Counted from the first letter of the stretch, positions 12,057-24,100 are shown. The stretch is 64,000 nucleotides of DNA from Cyclaneusma minus (GCA_037179335.1 JAKZHN010000002.1:930001-994000); one strand, 5' to 3'. The notes: generated by a model not told the origin, from the sequence alone. Numbers and translations are program-made.

Positions 12057-13413
12057 GGAACGCATACTCTTTGCGTGGTGGGAAAAAGGGGCCCACGAGT
12101 ACGGAATCGTGGAGGCTGTCTGGCCACAGCCCAGTTTCCACAGCCAAGTTTCCTTGGCTTCCCATATCGATATAGGGGGTATCTGGAGGCGTACTTCGTC
12201 TTGGCTGGCAAAATGGGGGTTTCGGTCAACAGCACGTAGACGTGTTTGCATCTGCTTGGCAACATCGGTTGGGAATCGAGACAAGAGTTGGAGAAGTTAG
12301 CTGCGCTGTCATGTAGAAAACAGTATGTATGGCGGGATATACATAGAAATAGGGGTATACCTGGAGGCGCATTGGCACCTGTCGGCACTTGATTGGCAAA
12401 ACAGGGACTTGGCTGGAGATGGAGCGCTTTGGAACTGGGAGATTTCGGTGTGCCTTGATTTTCGCATGGAAATCATTCCATGATTCAGGTTTTATGTGGA
12501 AACTGGGACAACGCGGAGCTGGCTTCCTGGTCCCTGAATGGTCCAGTCGCACACAAACGACTTTGAAACGGTTGACAGGCGAATGACTTCATCTTTTCTC
12601 CAGTCCCTCGACCCCTGGTTTCCAAATGACGTGCCGTGATGCTGAAACGAGTGATTGCAGGGAGTCCGACGCTGATCGCCGTTTATCGCAATCATCTGCT
12701 GCAGGCACGCAGAGACCACCAAATCTCGCGAAGTGGAATGCCAGGAAGAATGCCCAGGAATAGGCTCCGGGGTGGCCCAGCCCGAAGACCCTGCGGCACT
12801 CGACAGCTCGAGGCTATGCTTCCGTGCTCCCGAGGATTCTGGTGCTGTTGAGTTCGCTGGAAGCCTTGGAAGCAACAAGCAAAGAAATCCCAAGGCGGGC
12901 TATCGACGCCCATTGCATCGCTGTTCAGAGATTGAGGCAGTGCATCGCTAAGGTTGTGTGCATCGGGGCGATCTAAAGCGGATCTTGGCGCGCCCATTGG
13001 CTGGAGCGCGCCTATTTAGCGCATTTCCCCCTGGCGCTCCACCCCCTAATTGTGACCTTAATGCGCTTGGCGCTAATGTTCGAGCGCGAGAAGTTGAGCC
13101 AAAAGTCACAGCATCCTCTCTTCCGAATCTTCTCTTCTCATCCTCTCCACCTTTCACCGACTTCGCCAACTTCTTCTGGAATCAGGCTGGCCAACCCATT
13201 CGTTGTTGTTGCCGCCGATTATTTACGACCCTTCTAATCCGACCGCCACTTTCGTTGACAGGTCTCTCACTCTCTCGGGTCCATTTTACTTGCGCTACTT
13301 GTCCACCAAACTTTCCCAAAACAATACCCACCATTTCCCACACCACATCTTCACACGACCTCACAATCTGCACCCAACAACTGCATCGTCTTTCTGCATC
13401 CACTACGTTCACC
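12057..13413. promoter_or_regulatory. Intergenic region, GH72 promoter at right
   Basis: No gene is seen. Parts of the first 350 bp are imperfectly repeated (see findings). At 12987..13012 a GGCGCGCC/GCGCGCC inverted pair flanks ATTGG, a CCAAT box on the minus strand, about 400 bp before the GH72 start. The following leader is pyrimidine-rich. Confidence 0.35.
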
Positions 13414-14943
13414 ATGAAGACTTTCGCAGCAGCTGCCGCCGCCGCCTTGGCCCTGGTTCCTGGCACCTATGCCACTCCTACTCCCGCTGAAGAGCTCGTA
13501 GCGCGCAGCTCGACCGGCTCAAGCACTCTCCCCACCGTCACAGTCAAGGGCAATGGTACGTCTCAATCTGCCCTCATCCAAACATCCAATTGCCCTGGTG
13601 CTAACACAATCCAGCCTTCTTCGTCGGCGACGACCGCTTCTACATCCGTGGTGTTGACTACCAGCCCGGTGGATCCTCTGAGGTGGCTGACCCAATTGCG
13701 GATGTCGAGTCTTGCAAGCGCGATATCGAGTACTTCAACAAGCTCGGCATCAACACCGTCCGTGTTTACACTGTTGACAACACTGCTGATCACGACGAGT
13801 GCATGACTGCATTGGCCGAGAGCGGCATCTACTTGGTGCTCGATGTCAACACCCCCAAGTACTCCCTCAACCGTGCCGATCCTGAAATCTCTTACAACTC
13901 CGTCTACCTCCAGAACATCTTTGCCACCATTGATGCGTTCGCCAATTACACCAACGTTTTGGCCTTCTTCTCTGGAAACGAGGTTATCAACGATGACGCC
14001 ACCACCAGCGCTGCTCCGTACGTCAAGGCTGTCACTCGTGACATGCGCGCCTACCTCTCTGCCCGCAGCTACCGCCAGATCCCCGTCGGATACTCTGCTG
14101 CTGATGTCGACTCCAACCGTCTCGAGATGGCTGAGTACATGAACTGCGGTGACGACACCGAGCGCAGTGACTTCTTCGCCTTCAACGACTACTCCTGGTG
14201 CGATCCTTCCAGCTTCACCATCTCTGGCTGGGACCAGAAGGTCAAGAATTTCACTGGCTACGGTATCCCTCTTTTCCTGTCCGAGTATGGTTGCATCACC
14301 AACACCCGTACTTTCGAGGAAGTAGTCTCTCTGTACAGCACTGACATGACCGGTGTCTACTCTGGAGGTCTCGTCTACGAGTACTCTATGGAGGGTAATG
14401 GTTACGGTCTGGTCACCATTGACGGTAACGACGTTACCACCGATAAGGGCTTCACCTATCTCATGCAGGCTTACGCCAACACCACCAACCCCACCGGTGA
14501 CGGAGGATACAACTCCACCGGTGGTGCCAGTGGCTGCCCTACCCAGTCTTCCACCTGGAACGTTACCTCCAACGACCTTCCCCAAGTTCCCAAGGCTGCT
14601 GAGACTGTAAGTTCGAACAAATTCTCTTCTTCATCCATCGTTCCTTTGCTAACAACATTTCTAGTACTACAAGAACGGTGCCGGTACTGGCCCAGGTCTC
14701 ACTGGTGACGGATCCCAGACTGCCGGTAACTCCTCCACCATGTCCTCCGGAACTGCTACCACCGGTGACGGTGCTGCTACCACCGCCGGATCTGGCTCCA
14801 GCGGTAGTTCCACCAGCTCCTCCTCTACCTCGACCTCCACCAAGACCGGCGCTGCCACGACCCTCGCACCTTTCGATGGTGCCCCCATCCTCATCGGTAC
14901 CATCGTCACTGGCCTCACCTTCTTTGGTGCTTTCTTGTTGTAG
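13414..14943 (+). CDS. GPI-anchored 1,3-beta-glucanosyltransferase (GH72, Gas/Gel type)
   Basis: Cleaves and re-ligates beta-1,3-glucan chains at the outer plasma membrane and wall. The three exons are 13414..13555, 13615..14606 and 14665..14943, 470 aa. ATG is in ACCATGA. The signal peptide is MKTFAAAAAAALALVPGTYA. The GH72 domain starts at FFVGDDRFYIRGVDYQPGG. The predicted acid/base is Glu170 in FFSGNEVIND and the nucleophile Glu271 in LFLSEYGC. The C-terminal third is a Ser/Thr-rich stalk (SSSTSTSTKTGAATT) followed by a hydrophobic GPI-attachment tail GTIVTGLTFFGAFLL. No full CBM43/X8 Cys pattern is visible, so it resembles the Gel1/Gas1-like group lacking that module. The introns are 59 and 58 bp with good consensus. 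Confidence 0.95.
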
Positions 14944-16275
14944 ACGGGGACTCGGTTTCAATTTGTACAAATGGGTTTCTTACTGGCATTTCCGGGCACG
15001 GTCTGTTTGTTATCGCAAGGCAACAAAAATGACGGGACAGTCTCGATTACTTTGCAGCATTGTGTTGGACAAATCTAAGGGGCGCTAGTTGTCTCGGTTT
15101 GGCATGGTCCTTCGGAGTTTGATTGCAAGCCACACACCTGGCCAGGTTTAGACTTGAGCCGGGAATTCTACTTGCTTGGCACCGCGCTGCGATTACCTTT
15201 GTTACGTGTGTTTTTCGTTTCTTTCGCATACCATGACGTCTGAAACCAGGCCGTAGAGGGTCTGATAGGGCGTGTTGGCGACGCGATGATTAGTGCGAGA
15301 AATAAAAAAGCAAAAGCTTCAATTTCAGTCTTGTGTTTTCTCGTGCCTGCGATGTGATACCTCGTTGTGTTTGTATGGGCTTGTTGTCCATCTTTGACAC
15401 CTGTAGTTTCTGCATGGACTTCTCGTAGGTTTCCTTGCTCCACCGACTCCGGAGTGTATAGACTTTGATCCATGTCACCGCAAAGCAATAGTGAATGGCT
15501 GTTTTATGACATGATACACGTGAATTGACCGTGGTTCTTAAAAGTTGCGTCTCGTGGCATGGTATGGTGCCGATTAGCTATCGTGTGCGGTGCTCTTCGT
15601 CATTTTCTCCGCGGTTTAGTTTTGGCGTGACTTGGTTTAGTATTCTTTCATTGACTAATGCTTTTATAGTACTAAGATGGACAATCTTTTTCTTGGGTCT
15701 TTCATAGTTATATATAGAAAAGACATGTATCCTTTCTTTGCTCTGTAGATTCATGAAAGTATTACCTTATACAACACGTTTCTCAACAACGAGATTCCTT
15801 GCTCTGTGGATATCCGCATAGTCTTTCTGAAGATCACGGCCGTTCAGGATCATGGCCGGACTGAAGATCCTAAGGCTTCGAGGCAGCAACGATGATGTTG
15901 TTGTTAACACCGCTTGGAGCACGCCCAACCATTTTCATTTTAACAAAGTCTCCTTCAGCTTCTCACACACACAATCTCCCGATCTTCTATAACACGTCCA
16001 CACTCCATAGGAGAGTACAATTAAAGCTGCGCAATACCAGATTTTTCACGACGTCCTGTCACACTGTAAGTACAGCTAGTTCTGTGGCCTTCTGGCAAAC
16101 TTCCAAACCTGGGAGATCGACAATATGCTAACATGTCCTAGCAAACCACGTCAGTAACCAGTTGACATCGTCGATTGACCCAGTCACTCCTGGAGACCAG
16201 CTGTTCAGGCTACATGGACAACGGCTTGCCACCCTCGACGCGCCGCTGCCGCGTTCGCAAGAACAGCTTGTCACG
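14944..16275. other. Intergenic, no gene seen
   Basis: 3' flank of the GH72 gene and A/T-richer DNA. No convincing coding frame. An upstream exon of the next gene could lie in 15892-16131, but no splice could be fixed. Confidence 0.4.
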
Positions 16276-17354
16276 ATGGCGAATAAGCAAACCCGAAAAG
16301 ATAGGGAGGCTGCCACAGCATCCAACACACCGGTTGCTGGTGGTGAGCCATCTCAGCCATCGACACCGGTGCCGGCAAAGTCGGCTCGGAAGCAAAAGCG
16401 AAGGGAAGTCTCTCACTCCCCAGGAACGCCTGGGAGCCGTTGGCGACCTGAAGAGTCCGCAGATATAATCATAAGAGGATTCCTCATTTCTTGGCAAGCA
16501 AAGCGTGACTGACAATTATCTTTCAGGAAACTGACAGTCCGAGACTGTTCTCCTTTCCACTGAGAGCATCACAACAACGCACGATTTATTTCTGTCGGTT
16601 CTGCCTTCTTGCCGGTGTCTTAGAGCCTGACCGTAAGTCCTCCATGGCTATTTATTCTTCAGGACATGGACTAACCGGTACCTTCCAGAGACATCTCCGA
16701 CCCTTCGACAGATGCTCTCCCCACTGCCGCCGAGATCAATACCAACAATTCCCTCGATGTGGTCAACGACACTAGCGACCTTGGCTTTCAGGTAGCTGAA
16801 AACAGACTCTTTTCGGGATGGCCTTTGGGAAACAACATCGTCATCCCGCAGCAAAACTTCGGTACCCAGAAGAATTGAATGGATCACTTGAGTACACACC
16901 ATTAGTCCGAGTATCAAAAGACAGTCCAGGGCCGCTTTGAGCAAGAACTAGAGTCCCTCGAATATATGGGCTATGTAAGTGCCTTAGTCTTACCCCTTTC
17001 CCAACCAAAAACCAGAATACTGATTTTAACTCGCGAAGAGAGGTATCAGAAGGCCCGAAAGCGAGCTTTGGAGGCGAACATGTACCCACCTAGCCGCCAC
17101 GCGTTCTTCACTGAGCCCCAACCCGCCGTCGAGATGGAGCCCGAGGCTGAGAAAGAGTCCATCAAGAAGAAGCTGATCGTATTCTTTTTCCGCGAGTCTC
17201 CCTTCGCACCCATGACTCTTTTGGCCAAGTTTCTCGCCTCTTCTCTTCTCACCGTCACGTGGATTTACAATTTCACCTTTAAGCTTCGCGGTTTCAGGAG
17301 CCCGAGCTGGAGAACGACGTGTTCAGCGATGCCGCTGCAAGTTGTGCCAAATAG
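16276..17354 (+). CDS. Hypothetical multi-exon protein, structure tentative
   Basis: Not recognised. Coding-like segments on the plus strand fit together as follows. ATG at 16276 gives MANKQTRKDREAATASN, a basic, Ser/Pro-rich N-terminus. Next come 16527..16632 (FSFPLRASQQRTIYFCRF), 16691..16791 (acceptor CAGAG, ISDPSTDALPTAAEINTNN) and 16906..16974 (EQELESLEYMGY). The last starts at 17041 (RYQKARKRALEANMYPPS, later KKKLIVFFFRESPF). The phases of the last four pieces agree. The donor leaving the first exon could not be found with good consensus, and the 3' end is either TAG at 17352..17354 after a 44-bp intron or a longer frame to 17475. The C-terminal part has a hydrophobic stretch (LLAKFLASSLLT) that could be a membrane segment. 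A decayed gene is an alternative. Confidence 0.4.
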
Positions 17355-18527
17355 AGTCTTGGAAGGAAGAAATTCAATGCTAAATATGATAACGCGCCCC
17401 GCTCCCGGGTCCACCGGCCAACACTTCGACTTTGTTTCATGTCCCTGGGTAGGTTTTCAGCGTCGAGAAATGTAACAACTACAATCTGATCCAGAAATGC
17501 GGTTTCAGCCAATTCAGTGAAGTCTTCAGGAAGCCCGTGGGCCGTGGGAGTGGAGGAACGTCGATGCCGTCGGGTAATGGCGATGTCGATTCGTGGAAGT
17601 GGTATCAAGGCTCCTGGTGTGCATGAAGGGCTCTGACAGATGCGAGTGGAGATGGAGTACCCGATTTCACTTGAGAGGGGGAGGTTGAGTATCTTGCATC
17701 TCTTAAGGTGGGTTCTCTAGAGCCGGTGGAAGAAAAGGGCCGTTGGTTTACGGGGATCAGGGAAGTGGGGAGCTGAAGTAAAAAGTCTCTGGGGGGCTTT
17801 TTTGGACAAGGTGGGGTGGATATGGAGGAGTATCGAAGCTGAAGCGTCCAGAGATTCGTCACCCGCTTTTTGACCCCAGCCCGGTCGTGTGAAGGCAAGC
17901 TGATTTCGATGGGGGCACTCAGATGCTTGGTAGTTACGTTCATACATTGCATACCTGTAACATGGGATTTTCTAGATGTCTTCGTTGGGGATTGGGAGCA
18001 CGGAGAGGGATCGGGGATATCAGGAGATGATACAAGCTGAGAGTATACCGTAATCCCAATGTAGATGTATTTTTGACTGACTATCCGCTAGTACTTGAAC
18101 TTTGAAGCCCACATTAACGATCACTGCCAACTCTTTCCGCGCCTTACATAGGACAATAATAACCCATCATACCGCATCTGCAACTTTCCCCGGAACATAT
18201 GTAGTACGAAGCAGTAGGTAGACAGTGTTCTGGTGTCGTTTTCTCTGAACTTCAAATGAGTCAGTCTAAGGGTAGGTAGGTTAAGGAACGAGTCTAGGAG
18301 ATATAGAGAACTTCGAAACGTACCAGTGTCAATTGGAGCAATACCCGCAGCGAAGGATAGACAATTGCACCCGATTCGCCTGAGGTGACGATGGTGAAGA
18401 GGGGAGAAAGAGAGGAAGCTGCGAGGGCTCTTTTCTCCTTCTGCGGTGAGTCTTCAAACGCCCTCAGGTGCAGGTCATGTGACTCGTCTACCACAAAACT
18501 CCACCAAATATAGCATCGGAACGAGCT
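17355..18527. other. Intergenic, no gene seen
   Basis: Convergent 3' flanks of the hypothetical gene and the P450 gene. The short minus-strand frames at 17605-17952 and 18294-18494 show no family features. Confidence 0.4.
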
Positions 18528-20147
18528 CTATGCTACAAGTTTCACTTGGACCCCGAATTTGCTGAAGAACCCAATTCTCCGCGCCTCCGTCCAAGGATGG
18601 GGATCTATATTCTCAATGCGTTCAAAAGCCCGTGCAAAGCGAGCAAGTACATATGCACACTGTGTTAGCACCATTTGCTGAGCAGGGCAAGTACGTGGTC
18701 CACCAAGGAAGGGCACGAACTTCCAGATCGGCTTCATCTTCTGCCATCTCTCAGGTTTGAACTCGGCAGCATCTGCTCCCCAGATATCTGGATCTTGATG
18801 CAATCCCCACATACTGGCCATCACAGTGTCTCCCTTGCGGATGTAAATTGGTGATTTGCCGTCTTTTCCACCACCGGTAGGTAGAGTCGTGTCGTTGAGA
18901 GCCATTCTATAGGACTGTGCGCTGGTAGGGTGTGTTCGCATGCCTGTTGTGAATTGTCAGACAATTTGAAAACTTGCGCCCTATAGCTGAGAGGAGTAAT
19001 CGGGTTATCATACTTTCGTTCAGAACCCACTGCATGTATTTCATGGACTTCATACTCTCGAAAGTCAGCTCGGCATCGCCGTGCCGAAGCACTTCCTCTC
19101 GCAGCTTCTTGTACACATCTGGTCTTCGAGCCAGGGTGTGCAGGACGTTACACACTGTGTGTGCTGTACCGTCGCGAGCAGGCATGAAAACGTTCAAGAT
19201 CTGTGATCTCAGATCCAACTTGTCCTGAGTTTGCTTGGCCATTTCTTCGACAAGAACATATCGATCTGCCTGGGAGTCGGGCTGCCCACTACTCGCTTTG
19301 GCATCCTGAACAGACTGAATCGCTTTGTCAATATACTGGTCGATCTGCTTATGAACTACCTGAATAGCATCGAACCATTTTCGATCCCGATGCAGAAAAC
19401 GGAAATATCCTAGTCGGACTCGGGCTCCCAGACCCCAGAGGCAATAGTTGAATGCGTCCATGAAGCGCTTGCAGTGCTCATGTTGAGTCGGTAGCAGAGA
19501 ATCCATCGACTCGCCAAACAAGAACTCGGTCGAAGCATCGAGAAGTTAACTGTGTATGCTGTTAGAAATCAGGACACATTAGAAGATTGAACAGAGCCCA
19601 CCAAGCATGATAACAATGGCTGAAGATCAACCGTAGATCCATCCTTGGGCAACTGCTCGAACAGCCGATCGACATGTTTCGCAAGAAAGTCAAGGTTGGC
19701 AATCGCCGTGCGAGCAAAAGTCGGCCGTATCAATGACCGACTGTATCGCCAGTAGTCGCCATCTGTAGTCATGATGCCATGGCCGAAGAACGGAACAGCG
19801 ATGCCCTCACGCAGGGGTTGGAGACCCCAATTGTTGATGTTTGTCGCCCAGACGCTCTGGATGTTTTCTGGCTCCATCGAGTGGATTCCCCTCTCCCCAA
19901 GATGGTTTACCTCGTAGGTCTTGCCATATTTCGCGAAGAGGGCGAGAGAGTTTGGGAGCCAACTGCTTTCCTGGGCGAACTTGGCCTGGGCTCCCCAGTA
20001 GTCGAGTCCTAGGAAAGGGTCTTTGTGGGGATATTTTGGAGGTTCCTCACAAACACGCGATTTTCTGGCTTGCGTATATGCAACATAGCGTGCGACTTTG
20101 ATACAAGCAAGCAGAACTGCGCCAAGGATCAGGCCAATAGTCCACAT
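18528..20147 (-). pseudogene. Cytochrome P450 (CYP52/CYP63-like), intron 1 acceptor lost
   Basis: A microsomal monooxygenase by descent. The N-terminus MWTIGLILGAVLLACIKVA is a membrane anchor. The expected product is about 497 aa from exons 20147..19602, 19545..19014 and 18943..18528. Family blocks present are WRYSRSLIRPTFAR, DASTEFLFGES, the I-helix FMPARDGTAHTV, the ExxR motif ESMR across intron 2, FKPERW and the heme loop FLGGPRTCPAQQ. Intron 2 (70 bp, GTATGA...ACAG) is normal. Intron 1 (donor GTGGGC at 19601) should end just before CTT CTC GAT (19545), but the dinucleotide there is AA (19547..19546), not AG. The next AG upstream gives a frameshift, and one downstream deletes LDASTE. The I-helix RDGTA and heme CPAQQ also depart from the usual RDTTA and CxGQ. 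The gene is probably inactive or mis-spliced, although sequencing error at one base would rescue it. Confidence 0.75.
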
Positions 20148-20740
20148 ACTTGCGGCTCCGCTCGCTGGGAGCTGTCGTAGAAGGCCAAAAAGCGAAAATA
20201 GTGAAAGTGGAGTAAAGATCTTAGAAGAGAGACTGAGCTGCGGGTAACGAAGATGAAAGGATGAGGTGGTAGAGTAAGGGAGTAGGGTGAGAGCTCTGCG
20301 ATCTTCACCTTGCTCGTGGCTCGCTGTTGTGGGACTTTTGTTAGTTCGGCTTATCGGCTGGCAGCCTGGCAGCCAGGGTCAGAAGTCATAATAGCCATGC
20401 AATATGAGGTGGGGTTTCTGCTTAATCATCAAAGCGTACATTGTAGGTACCTTAAGTTCCAAGTCTGCCTGCAGGTGATGTACAGGTGATGTACATGCAA
20501 TGCTACAGATGCACACCCGGCCCCGCTCCTCAAAACTGCACTATCCCCCTTTCAATGTTGTTAGCTGCGAAGGCATCTGGGGTGGTTTGCCCAACAAGCA
20601 AATAACCGACGAACGGCCCCCGATATTTGCGGCTGAACCATATTGTAACAGAGGCCCGTAGTCGATGGTAGTCCACTTTCCAATATTCTCACAATCGTAT
20701 CTACAATAATTTGCAATCCACGGATGCCTTTGAAATCTCA
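20148..20740. other. P450 upstream region
   Basis: No gene is seen. There is a short repeated GATGTACA element at about 20475-20495. It is presumably the P450 promoter and the flank of the next remnant. Confidence 0.35.
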
Positions 20741-21380
20741 CAATCTCGGAATCTTCACGCTTCGATAATCCAAAAGGCTTTCTTCCGATATTGTCGTCGA
20801 TTCAACTCTTATGTAGGCCCAGGTGGCAATATCGCAGCTTCCGCAGTGCTGCTTGCGCTTTGCATTGGAGCTGTCGCTGCTCGGTTCTGGGGACGTGTTA
20901 GAACCGGAGCTGGGTTTGCATCCGACGACTGGTTGATTTTGGCCTCTCTGGTAAGAGAGGCTGGAAATTTCAATGTCTGACATTTTTGCTTCAAGATTTT
21001 ATTCCTGGGAATATGTATAGGCATGTTTATTGGAGTCGCCAACCATGCTTTAGGATATCCGACACCCAACCCACCGCCGGGATCGCCTCCTGACGCTTTC
21101 CTCAGTTTCACCTCCCCGGAACAGCAATTGACCGCCCAGGTACAGCATATTTCCGAATTTTTGGTCCTCTCAGAACTGATGAAGCCTTCGCTCGAATCAG
21201 CTCTCGTCTGGCTCCAGATTTTCCAACTGGGATACGCCAAAGCAAGCGTAGTGATATTCTACCGACGGATCTTCAAGGGTGGAATCAGAAGACGTTGGTT
21301 CCAAGTGTCGACAATATTGACAAGAGCAGTAAAGGAGTAATTGAGCCGGAAAACGGGGACATTGAAATGCAAGTCAGGCG
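20741..21380 (+). pseudogene. Remnant of a rhodopsin-domain (PTH11/SAT4-like) integral membrane protein
   Basis: The segment carries the first transmembrane helices of the fungal rhodopsin-domain family: AVLLALCIGAVAARFWGR, then ASDDWLILASL, a 45-bp intron (20951..20995, GTAAGA...CAAG), then ILFLGICIGMFIGV and the loop up to KASVVIFYRRIFKGGIRRR. No in-frame ATG precedes the first helix. After WFQVSTIL the frame ends at 21340 (TRAVKE). Immediately overlapping in another frame is IEPENGDIEMQVRR, which looks like the cytoplasmic C-terminal tail of such proteins. The middle (about four helices) is missing. This is best read as a gene that suffered an internal deletion and lost its start. A functional short product is unlikely. 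Confidence 0.6.
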
Positions 21381-21787
21381 CTGAAGAGATGACTTTTCAG
21401 TATTTTGTCAATACTTAGACATATAGATTGAAGAGTCATGTGTCAAGCAACGTGACCAAAATCACGAGCCTGAGTTTCCTGAACACGTGATTTGTCACTT
21501 AGTCACGAATCACTTAGTCACGAACCACTTAAAGTTCGACCAGCCACCTGCATATTTCTCCCCGAATTACCCCACCGAAAGGACTCGCACTTGAATCCGA
21601 AGCATCGCCCAGCGTGGGCCGCGTTGCTAATAATGGCTATCATTTGTTAGTTGTCACTTCGGATTCTTCCGAAAGGATAAGCATCCGAGACAGCAAAGTG
21701 TCCCAGCACGACTTCACTTCATTCTTCCATCCGTCATTTCTACCATCTCGCATTCATTCAAAACCTCAGCTCCCAAGAACTTCAACA

Positions 21788-22169
21788 ATGGCATCTTCAC
21801 TATCTCCAGCACAATTAGCCATGGGCCTGATAGGCGGTTATGCAGTCATCAAGCACACCCTCAACCTCACGAAAGCCTTCCAGATCCCCACCAAAGCAGA
21901 AGCACGATCGATCGGTCAGTCAGCACCCGTTTCCCCTCAAGTACAAACACCTTCAGCGCTGACCGGACCTAGCTTTCTTCCTCATCCTCATAAACAGCTA
22001 CGATGTGATGGGAGCTCTGCAGAACAACTGGGCAGTGTACCGGTTCGCAGCCGTGTCACGTATCTTTGCAGCCGCGCTGTTCTGGATTCTGGGTCCTCCG
22101 TGGTCGAAGGTTGTCAAGGTTGAGCTTGTGACGCTCGCCATTCTGGCCGTTGGGATGTTCCTTGGATGA
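21788..22169 (+). CDS. Small hydrophobic membrane protein, unknown
   Basis: The two exons 21788..21914 and 21973..22169 give 107 aa. The intron is 58 bp (GTCAGT...CCTAG), phase 1 on both sides. The product begins MASSLSPAQLAMGLIGGYA and contains three or four hydrophobic segments: LAMGLIGGYAVI, AFFLILINSYDVMGAL, FAAVSRIFAAALFWILGP and LVTLAILAVGMFLG. It ends right after the last helix. ATG is in CAACAATGG. I cannot name the family. The consistent splice and the alternation of hydrophobic and polar segments argue that it is real. Confidence 0.65.
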
Positions 22170-22446
22170 GTGCTTTGGCTGTTTTCGTTGCGGATGCTTG
22201 GGTGCTGAGTGGTGAGTTAGTGGGAGGTTTAGGGGTCGTGAAATAGCATGCTTTGTGAGACGTTCAGTGGGACTAGGAAGGGGGATGAATCTGTTGAGCG
22301 ACTGGAAGCTTGGGTTATGCAGTTCGGTCACACAAGAGCTGAAGATAGATGGAAAAGGTGGACAGAAGGGTTAATGCCGAAGTCAAGTCCATGCTATCTG
22401 CAGCAATTTTCCACTGTGTTGATCTCCTTCTATGTTCTATGGTCGG

Positions 22447-23725
22447 TCAGGCGGACCATCGTAAGTGCTTCCCAGCGAAGGCATCGTAATTCGGCCTCAT
22501 AGGACTGTATCCCCTTTTGATGTTCCATTCTTTCATGGCCTCCACCTGAATCTCCCATACCGGTCTGCCCATCTCCGCAAACTCATCCCCGAAGTCGCGA
22601 AGAAAGTCCTCTACTTGAACTCTGTTGGATTGCCGGGATGCTACCGCGGACAACTTCTCAGCCAAAGACCCTTTGTCCTCGAGAACATCAAGGGTGCCCC
22701 GCAGCCATTTCGCTTTCTCCGATTCAACGAAGTCTTGTGCCGCCCGGCTTTGACGCCTAACGTTTTTCGCAATGAGCTGCACGGCTGGGCTTATCCTCTC
22801 CGTCTGCGACAGCGTCGACTTGAATAGCTGTATATCCGCGAAACGCCGTATCTGGGACAGTTCCATTATGGTGCGGAAAGTATCCGACCGTGACAGTGCC
22901 GCTATGAAGGTGCCGCCTTCTGCAATCCTCTCCATTGCTAATACGAGCCTTGAAGCTCGTTGCCTTTGATTGCCGAGAGCTAGGCGATACTCCGCAAGGT
23001 CGGTTCTTATCAACTGATCCTTAAAGAGCATAACTAGATGGAATTTGTGCTCAACAAAAGGTCGGTCAAAGTTGAAGTTGCCGTAGTCGGGGTGGGATGA
23101 AGGGATTCCATCGGCAGAAATACCGAACTCGCCCGCGAGCATGCCGATGTCGAGGAAAGCAATTGTAGCGAGAGAAGATACTTTCGGATTTATATCGTGC
23201 ATGTACCTGCCTTGAGAGTTTCGCAACGTAAAGCCGCAAGCAAGCGCCTGAGGATTATGGTTAAGGGCACTGAGTAAAACTCCGCCGGATTCCGTGTCTA
23301 GATCTAGGATTTTCTTTTGGCCACCTGAGCCTCCCAGGGTACTGAAAGCCTTCGTCTTTTCTTCCAACTCATTACCAATCGCATACCAGAACTTGAAATG
23401 ACGATTTGAGTCGCTTGGGGATTTCGCCATTGTTCTTCGAGTATGATTTCCATCCCTTTTCAAAATTACATGGGGTCTCCAAAAACGGTAATTTCGCTCA
23501 CGATCCTGAGATATATTAGTTATGTATCTCTATACATGGAAGATGGAAGACAATAGCGTCAAGACCAACTCTTCCCGTGATTTTCATGAGCGAAGCGTAA
23601 ACAGGCTCCTTTTCCATTAGAAAGCGCTTGACAAATTGCGTGGGACTGTCGAAGGGAAAGGACCGAGGGCGTTCCAACACAGTCTTTGCATCAGGACGAA
23701 GAGCTGCTGCGCGAGAAACCGCCAT
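22447..23725 (-). CDS. FtsJ-like methyltransferase-fold protein with eroded motifs
   Basis: The model is complement(22447..23505, 23570..23725), 404 aa. The 64-bp intron starts GTTGGT and ends ATCTCAG with an ACTAAT branch site, in phase 0. The N-terminal part (FVKRFLMEKEPVYASL, later FKFWYAIGNELEEKTKAF) and the core (FHLVMLFKDQLIRTDLAEYR, RLVLAMERIAEGGTFIAAL, DIQLFKSTLSQTERISPA, AKNVRRQSRAAQ) follow the order of the expanded fungal FtsJ-like Rossmann methyltransferases. The SAM-binding glycine loop, usually near C-PGG, reads LDTESGG, and the usual aspartate-glycine pair after the fourth strand is replaced by LFKDQ, so catalysis is doubtful. A damaged second copy lies about 1.2 kb to the right. 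The family call rests on recalled pattern, not a search. Confidence 0.55.
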
Positions 23726-24100
23726 TGCTTCCCAGATCGCGGCTTCGCAGCCTTCCTAGTGGCAAGGGAACGCGTTGTGCCTGTCAGGAGAATGCCCAGT
23801 TAGCAAAATGTCAGTGATGGGAGGTGACAGACAGTAAGGTAACGCGAAACGCGGCAGCCATGTTCAAGAGCACCTGACAAAAGCTTCAATTTCCGGGCAA
23901 ACTTACCTCGTGATCCCGTTCAGCAGTCCCTGCTTGTGGGCAGACTCACGTATCCCATTCCCCGATGGCAGGAAAATGCTGAAGTCGGACCAGAGGGTCG
24001 AGGACGGGGATGCTGGTGAGGCTGGTATCGCGAAACGAAAATCCTTGGGGTGGGGTTGTAATACTCTATATGCAAGGGGCTTGCCGCCGGTAGGACGTGT
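23726..24100. other. Upstream flank of the FtsJ-like gene
   Basis: No coding frame can be supported. It ends at the MITE. Confidence 0.35.

Noticed and set aside
13563..14585. Long minus-strand open frame of 340 codons
   Set aside because: It is the antisense shadow of the GH72 exon 2. Codon bias and family motifs are on the plus strand.
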